In this document: piece by piece, positions 32,087 to 35,571 of the stretch
How the letters are laid out: each line of letters opens with the position of its first letter
Position numbering within the stretch: position 1 is the first letter of the stretch
NCBI GenBank assembly: GCA_002383325.1
Contig: DFYJ01000020.1
Coordinates: forward strand, 5,382-40,952
Reading direction: 5' to 3'
DNA: 35,571 nt
Source: Candidatus Aminicenantes bacterium UBA4085
GTDB lineage: Bacteria; Acidobacteriota; Aminicenantia; Aminicenantales; UBA4085
Program-made: the position numbers and the translations under genes
The notes under the pieces: model-generated
Seen by the model: only the letters and a program-made list of their open reading frames with translations
The model's database searches: none
What the model was told of the DNA's origin: nothing

Positions 32087-32782
32087 ATGGGCGGATTGAA
32101 AGGAATCTTCACCGATGTCGCGCCCCGCTACGAGCTGGTCAATCGGATCCTGACCTTGGGCCTGGACGGCGGCTGGCGCAGGACAGCCGCCCGCACCGCG
32201 GCGGCCGCGGGCGGACGGATGTGGCTGGATGTCTGCAGCGGGACCGGGGACATGGCCCGGGCGCTGCGGCGTCTGGCGCCGCCGGAGACGCGGGTGACGG
32301 CCCTCGACTTCTGCCGCCCCATGCTGTCCCGGGCGGCCGCTCGGGACGGGAGCGGAGACATCTCCTCCACCCTGGCCGAGGCCCAAGCTCTGCCCTTCCC
32401 CGACGCCGCCTTCGACGTCCTGGTCGTCTCCTTCGCCACGCGCAACCTCAATAGCTCTAGGGCCGCCCTGGAGGCGACGTTCCGAGAGTTCCGGAGGGTT
32501 CTGCGGCCCGGCGGGGTGTTCGTGAACGTGGAGACAAGCCAGCCCCCGCGGCGGATCATCCGGGCCGGCTTTCGGGCTTATGTACGGCTCCTGGTGCGCC
32601 CCCTGAGCCGCCTCGTCTCGGGCTCGGCCGGGGAAGCGGGCTATGCTTACCTGGCGGCCAGCATCCGCCGATTCTACTCCGCCGAGGAGCTGGCCGAAAT
32701 ACTTCTCAAGGCCGGCTTCGCTGAGACTTCCTTCCGGAGGCTCCTGGGGGGAGCGGCCGCCATCCATCGATCGGTCCGCTGA
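32087..32782 (+). CDS. ubiE: UbiE/MenG-like quinone methyltransferase
   Basis: A 231-residue class I methyltransferase. The N-terminus GIFTDVAPRYELVNRILTLGLDGGWRR is the family hallmark, motif I is LDVCSGTGDMA, then ALDFCRPML, EAQALPFPDAAFDVLVVSFATRNL, and FREFRRVLRPGGVFVNVE. These enzymes methylate demethylmenaquinone (or the ubiquinone precursor) in the inner membrane with S-adenosylmethionine. The C-terminal residues RRFYSAEELAEILLKAGF and LLGGAAAIHRSVR also fit. Menaquinone is the likely product in such organisms, but no other quinone genes are here. A GAGGT site and AAAGG precede the ATG. Confidence 0.9.
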   Translation: MGGLKGIFTDVAPRYELVNRILTLGLDGGWRRTAARTAAAAGGRMWLDVCSGTGDMARALRRLAPPETRVTALDFCRPMLSRAAARDGSGDISSTLAEAQALPFPDAAFDVLVVSFATRNLNSSRAALEATFREFRRVLRPGGVFVNVETSQPPRRIIRAGFRAYVRLLVRPLSRLVSGSAGEAGYAYLAASIRRFYSAEELAEILLKAGFAETSFRRLLGGAAAIHRSVR

Positions 32783-32809
32783 GAGGCTTGCGCCCATCCA
32801 GCCCGGACC

Positions 32810-34093
32810 TCACATACTGATACTCATGCTCATGCCGCCGTCTCCGGAGCCGAAGCGGGGATTGATCACATTGCTGAAGATGGACCCGAAGCGGTAGCTG
32901 AAGCCGACCGAGAAGCTGTAGTCGTAGCCGGTGGCCAGCTGCTTGCGCTGCAGCAGAACCTCCTCGTAGGTGGCTCCGCCCTTGGCCAGGGCCAGCTGGT
33001 CGTGGATGCGCGAGCCGCTGCCGCTGAAGCTCAGGTTGAAGCCCTTGAACAGACGGATCTCGACGCCGGCCTCCAGCTCGATCCGGTACTTGCTCAGATC
33101 GTGGAAGTAGTGCTGGCCGGTCAACGAGGCCTCGACATCGCCCCAGGGCTGCTTGACCTCCAGGCTGGCCCCCAGGGACTGGCCCAGCAGCGTCCCGCGG
33201 GTCTTGTCGTAGATGGTCAGGTCCTCGTAGCGGACAAAGGTCGGGCCGATGGTGTACATGATCCTCAGCTGGCGCTTGGTCGACTCGGAGTAGGGATAAA
33301 TGTTGTACTCGATAGCCGGGCGCGGGATGACGCTCCAGCGGGTGTTGTCAAAAGTGCTGCGGTAGAGCTGGAGATAGACTCCGGCCGACCAGTGCTCGCC
33401 CAGGCTCTTGGCGGCCAGAACGCTGAAGCTGGTGCTGTTGGATTCGCTGGTGTAGTCGTAGTCGTTGTAAGTGAATCGGTTGTGGGACAGCGACAGCCCG
33501 CCCGATATCTGGATCTTCCAGTCCGGAGTGACCCGCTTGGCCGACAGCGAACCGAACCAGCTGCTTTGGCCGTACGACTCCTGGCCGCTGAGGAAGGCGT
33601 TTCCGGAGAGGCTGAAGACCCAGAAATGCCAGGGGTCGACGACCGAGGTTGGCTTGACCTCGTCCAACAGGCGGATGCCGATCCTCCCAGCGTCCGGGGA
33701 TTTGGAGACGTAGCGCAGAAGCCCAAGGCGCAGGGTTTGCACGATCCGGGCCCGGAAGAGATCGGGCGTCTCTCCGGCTTCGGGCCGCAGGGGGTAATCG
33801 GCCTGGAAAAGCCCCATCTCGCCCAGCCCGGTAAATCGCATGCGCTCGGGCTCGATCGTGACCAGGACCTGGGCCTGGGTCCGGTCGGTGACGAACCGGA
33901 CATACGGGATGTCGGGCGCCAAGGAAGCCGGAGCGCGGTCGAAACCCTCCAGGAAAACGCGGAGCGGGCCGCTGGAGCTGGCCGGCGGCTTGTCGCTGAC
34001 CTGGGCTGCACCCGGGAGGGACAGAGCTAAAAGGCTGACGGCCAGGAGCAGGACCGAACGCCGGAGCGAAAGTCGCGGGAGAGAGTTGTTCAT
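32810..34093 (-). CDS. Envelope protein of unknown function, paralogue of the next gene
   Basis: A 427-residue secreted protein: signal peptide to about 31 (LLLAVSLLALSLPGAAQ), then an N-terminal domain (PYVRFVTDRTQAQVLVTI near 64-81) and a long region of repeated strands that looks like an outer-membrane barrel (DWKIQISGGLSLSHNRF, EHWSAGVYLQLYRSTFDNTRW, YSFSVGFSYRFG). It is clearly related to the protein of 34105-35397 over its length; shared blocks are HWSAG, FHDLSKY/LHDLSKY, YEEVLLQRKQL/LEEVLLQRRQL and VINPRFG/VVNPRFG. It lacks the CxxC pair of its paralogue. GAGGAG precedes the ATG. I do not recognise a function. Confidence 0.8.
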   Translation of the reverse strand: MNNSLPRLSLRRSVLLLAVSLLALSLPGAAQVSDKPPASSSGPLRVFLEGFDRAPASLAPDIPYVRFVTDRTQAQVLVTIEPERMRFTGLGEMGLFQADYPLRPEAGETPDLFRARIVQTLRLGLLRYVSKSPDAGRIGIRLLDEVKPTSVVDPWHFWVFSLSGNAFLSGQESYGQSSWFGSLSAKRVTPDWKIQISGGLSLSHNRFTYNDYDYTSESNSTSFSVLAAKSLGEHWSAGVYLQLYRSTFDNTRWSVIPRPAIEYNIYPYSESTKRQLRIMYTIGPTFVRYEDLTIYDKTRGTLLGQSLGASLEVKQPWGDVEASLTGQHYFHDLSKYRIELEAGVEIRLFKGFNLSFSGSGSRIHDQLALAKGGATYEEVLLQRKQLATGYDYSFSVGFSYRFGSIFSNVINPRFGSGDGGMSMSISM

Positions 34094-34104
34094 ACCGGTG
34101 CTCC

Positions 34105-35397
34105 TCAGTTCATCTCGATGTGGATCCCGCCGCTGCTGCTGCCGCCGAAGCGCGGATTAACGACATTGGTGTAGATGGATCCGAAGGTGAAGCTGACCCC
34201 GGCCATGACGAAGTAGTTGTAGCCGGTCTCCAGCTGGCGGCGCTGCAGGAGGACCTCCTCCAGGCTGGCTTCTCCCCGGATGAGGCCGAGCTGGTTTCGG
34301 ATCTGCCCTCCGCCGCCGGCCACGTACATGCTCAAGCCCTTGAGCAGATTGACGTTGACCATGCCGAAGATGTTCAGCTCGTACTTGGACAAGTCGTGAA
34401 GGTACTGCTCCCCCGAGAGCGAAGTGGAGATGGAGCCCCATTTCTCCTTCAGCTCGAGGCTCACCGACAGCGAGTGCTTAAACAGGCTTTCGCGGGTTTT
34501 GAAGTAGATCGTCTCCTGGCGGTAGCGGACCCCTTCGAAGCCGAGCTTATAGAGGAAGCGCAGCTGGCGGCGCGAGGATTGGGCGTAGGGAAAGGCATTG
34601 TATTCGACGGCCGGCGCGGGCTCGATCCGCAGGCGGGTGTTGTCGTAGCTGGACGACTCCACGTCCAGGGCCAGGCCGGCCGACCAGTGGTCGCCCAGGG
34701 CGGTCACGTAGAGGCCGTTGAACTCGTAGCTCTCCTGGCTGCTCCGGATCGAGACCCCTTCGTACTCGTATCGGTCCGCGTCGAAATCGGCCGTCAGACC
34801 CAGGCGGAGCTTGCTGCGCTCGGTAATTCGGTTGGCCGATGCGTTGGCTTCCCAATTGGACGAGCCGTGGGACTGCTCGCCGTTGAAATAGCCGCCGGAG
34901 CTGAAGCTGAAGACCCAGCTGTTCCAGCGATCCGGTCCGGACTTGCCCGGCTCCGGCGGGGTGAACTGGACCGACAGCCGGGCCGCGATGGGGGTCCGGG
35001 CGGCGTACCCGGCCAGGCCGAGCTTGAGGGCCTTGACCAGGCCGCGGCGGATCTCGTCATCGGTGTCGGTCGAGTTGGAGAAGTAGCGGACCGTGTCGTC
35101 GAGGCCCCGGAACTCGTTCTGGCCCAGAAAGGACAACAAGTACTCGCGTCCGCCGCTGCCGGTGGCCTGGGTGGTGATGAGGATGTGGACCTGGGCCTCG
35201 GTCCGGTCGCGGACATAGTTGACGAAGGTGACCTCGGTCTTGATGTACTCGATGTCGCAGCTGCTGCAGTCGAGATAAACCCGCGGCGCGGCTTTCTTGA
35301 GGGCTTCGATGTCGGGGACCTGCCCCGCGGCCGCCGCCGCGGCGGCCAGGATGAAGAAGGCGCAAAAAGCCGCCTTGGCTCGGCTCCGTTCGAACAT
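34105..35397 (-). CDS. Envelope protein of unknown function with CxxC motif
   Basis: A 430-residue protein with an alanine-rich signal peptide (to about 25), followed by YLDCSSCDIEYIKTEV with C44 and C47, then VNYVRDRTEAQVHILIT, and a C-terminal half of amphipathic strands (LRLGLTADFDADRYEYEG, DHWSAGLALDVESSSYDNTRL, YFVMAGVSFTFGS) that suggest a barrel. The Cys pair could form a disulphide or bind metal or haem; no CxxCH is present. It lies 11 bases upstream of its paralogue and was probably duplicated with it. AAGGAG stands five bases before ATG 35397. No function can be given. Confidence 0.8.
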   Translation of the reverse strand: MFERSRAKAAFCAFFILAAAAAAAGQVPDIEALKKAAPRVYLDCSSCDIEYIKTEVTFVNYVRDRTEAQVHILITTQATGSGGREYLLSFLGQNEFRGLDDTVRYFSNSTDTDDEIRRGLVKALKLGLAGYAARTPIAARLSVQFTPPEPGKSGPDRWNSWVFSFSSGGYFNGEQSHGSSNWEANASANRITERSKLRLGLTADFDADRYEYEGVSIRSSQESYEFNGLYVTALGDHWSAGLALDVESSSYDNTRLRIEPAPAVEYNAFPYAQSSRRQLRFLYKLGFEGVRYRQETIYFKTRESLFKHSLSVSLELKEKWGSISTSLSGEQYLHDLSKYELNIFGMVNVNLLKGLSMYVAGGGGQIRNQLGLIRGEASLEEVLLQRRQLETGYNYFVMAGVSFTFGSIYTNVVNPRFGGSSSGGIHIEMN

Positions 35398-35416
35398 GTT
35401 CGCTCCTTGGGCAGGC

Positions 35417-35439
35417 GCCCGGCCGCATCCCGGCCGGGC
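35417..35439. terminator. GC-rich hairpin upstream of the CxxC protein gene
   Basis: GCCCGGCC (35417-35424) and GGCCGGGC (35432-35439) form an eight-base perfect stem with a seven-base loop between two minus-strand genes. No T run follows, so it could be a weak terminator or a leader structure; it ends 19 bases before the ATG at 35397. Confidence 0.28.
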
Positions 35440-35472
35440 TTGCCTAGTAATACGCCGGGAAGGGCGGAAAGG

Positions 35473-35571
35473 TTACAGCGGCTCGAGAAGCTGGAAATGG
35501 ACCCGGTGGCCGCCGGCCGGAATCTCCAGCTTGAAGTCGGCGCCGCGGAAGACTTCGCGCGGGGCTTCATC
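35473..35571 (-). CDS. C-terminal fragment of an unidentified protein
   Basis: The window cuts this gene. Only its last 32 codons are present, ending with TAA at 35473-35475. The residues (REVFRGADFKLEIPAGGHRV, then HFQLLEPL) look like the strands of a beta-sandwich end domain. Too short to name. It may be in one transcript with the two envelope proteins, about 75 bases downstream. Confidence 0.55.
   Translation of the reverse strand, partial: DEAPREVFRGADFKLEIPAGGHRVHFQLLEPL

Overview
The window is about 35.6 kb of GC-rich bacterial chromosome, densely coded on both strands. No rRNA, tRNA, CRISPR array, insertion sequence or phage gene was recognised. Signal peptides, several beta-barrel-like proteins, a TolC-type channel, a periplasmic adaptor and an RlpA lipoprotein show a diderm cell. 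The corrinoid methyltransferase cassette, two GH57 enzymes, twin-arginine-exported hydrolases and split PurO/AICAR transformylase genes suit an anaerobe of the Aminicenantes/Acidobacteriota kind. That assignment is inference from gene content; no marker gene fixes it.

Layout, left to right. At 68-906 (-) is a frameshifted outer-membrane protein gene with a very good promoter. At 1104-1802 (+) is a dual CDGSH iron-sulfur protein. At 1803-2180 is an AT-rich gene-free stretch with two pairs of direct repeats, two copies resembling DnaA boxes, next to parB-parA (-). At 3778-4419 is a second gene-free stretch with a possible gene relic. At 4420-8342 (+) is a three-gene corrinoid methyl-transfer operon: reductive activator, corrinoid protein, MttB-family methyltransferase. 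Then, all on the minus strand, come tldE and tldD (TldD carries a Tat signal), a TolC-like channel with an HlyD-like adaptor, and a chain Nudix > RlmI > small membrane protein > beta-CASP metallo-beta-lactamase RNase.

At 17865-19337 (+) is glgA, apparently read from a leaderless or near-leaderless transcript, followed by two beta-barrel genes (-). From 28772 down to 21249 six genes are packed with gaps of one base or with overlaps: purO, AICAR transformylase, M28 peptidase, GH57, GH57, and galT (broken by a one-base loss in a G run). They face a LOG-family gene (+) across overlapping divergent promoters. The right end holds VanZ-like (-), RlpA (+), a Tat-exported glycosylasparaginase-like enzyme (-), a UbiE-like methyltransferase (+), two tandem paralogous envelope proteins (-), and the tail of a gene cut by the window edge.

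Functional themes are alpha-glucan metabolism (GlgA, two GH57, GalT), one-carbon chemistry (corrinoid demethylation, folate-dependent AICAR transformylase), secreted peptide and amide hydrolysis (M28, TldD, asparaginase) and envelope proteins. Two genes with single-base disruptions, one in a homopolymer, mean indel errors in the assembly should be excluded before calling them true pseudogenes.
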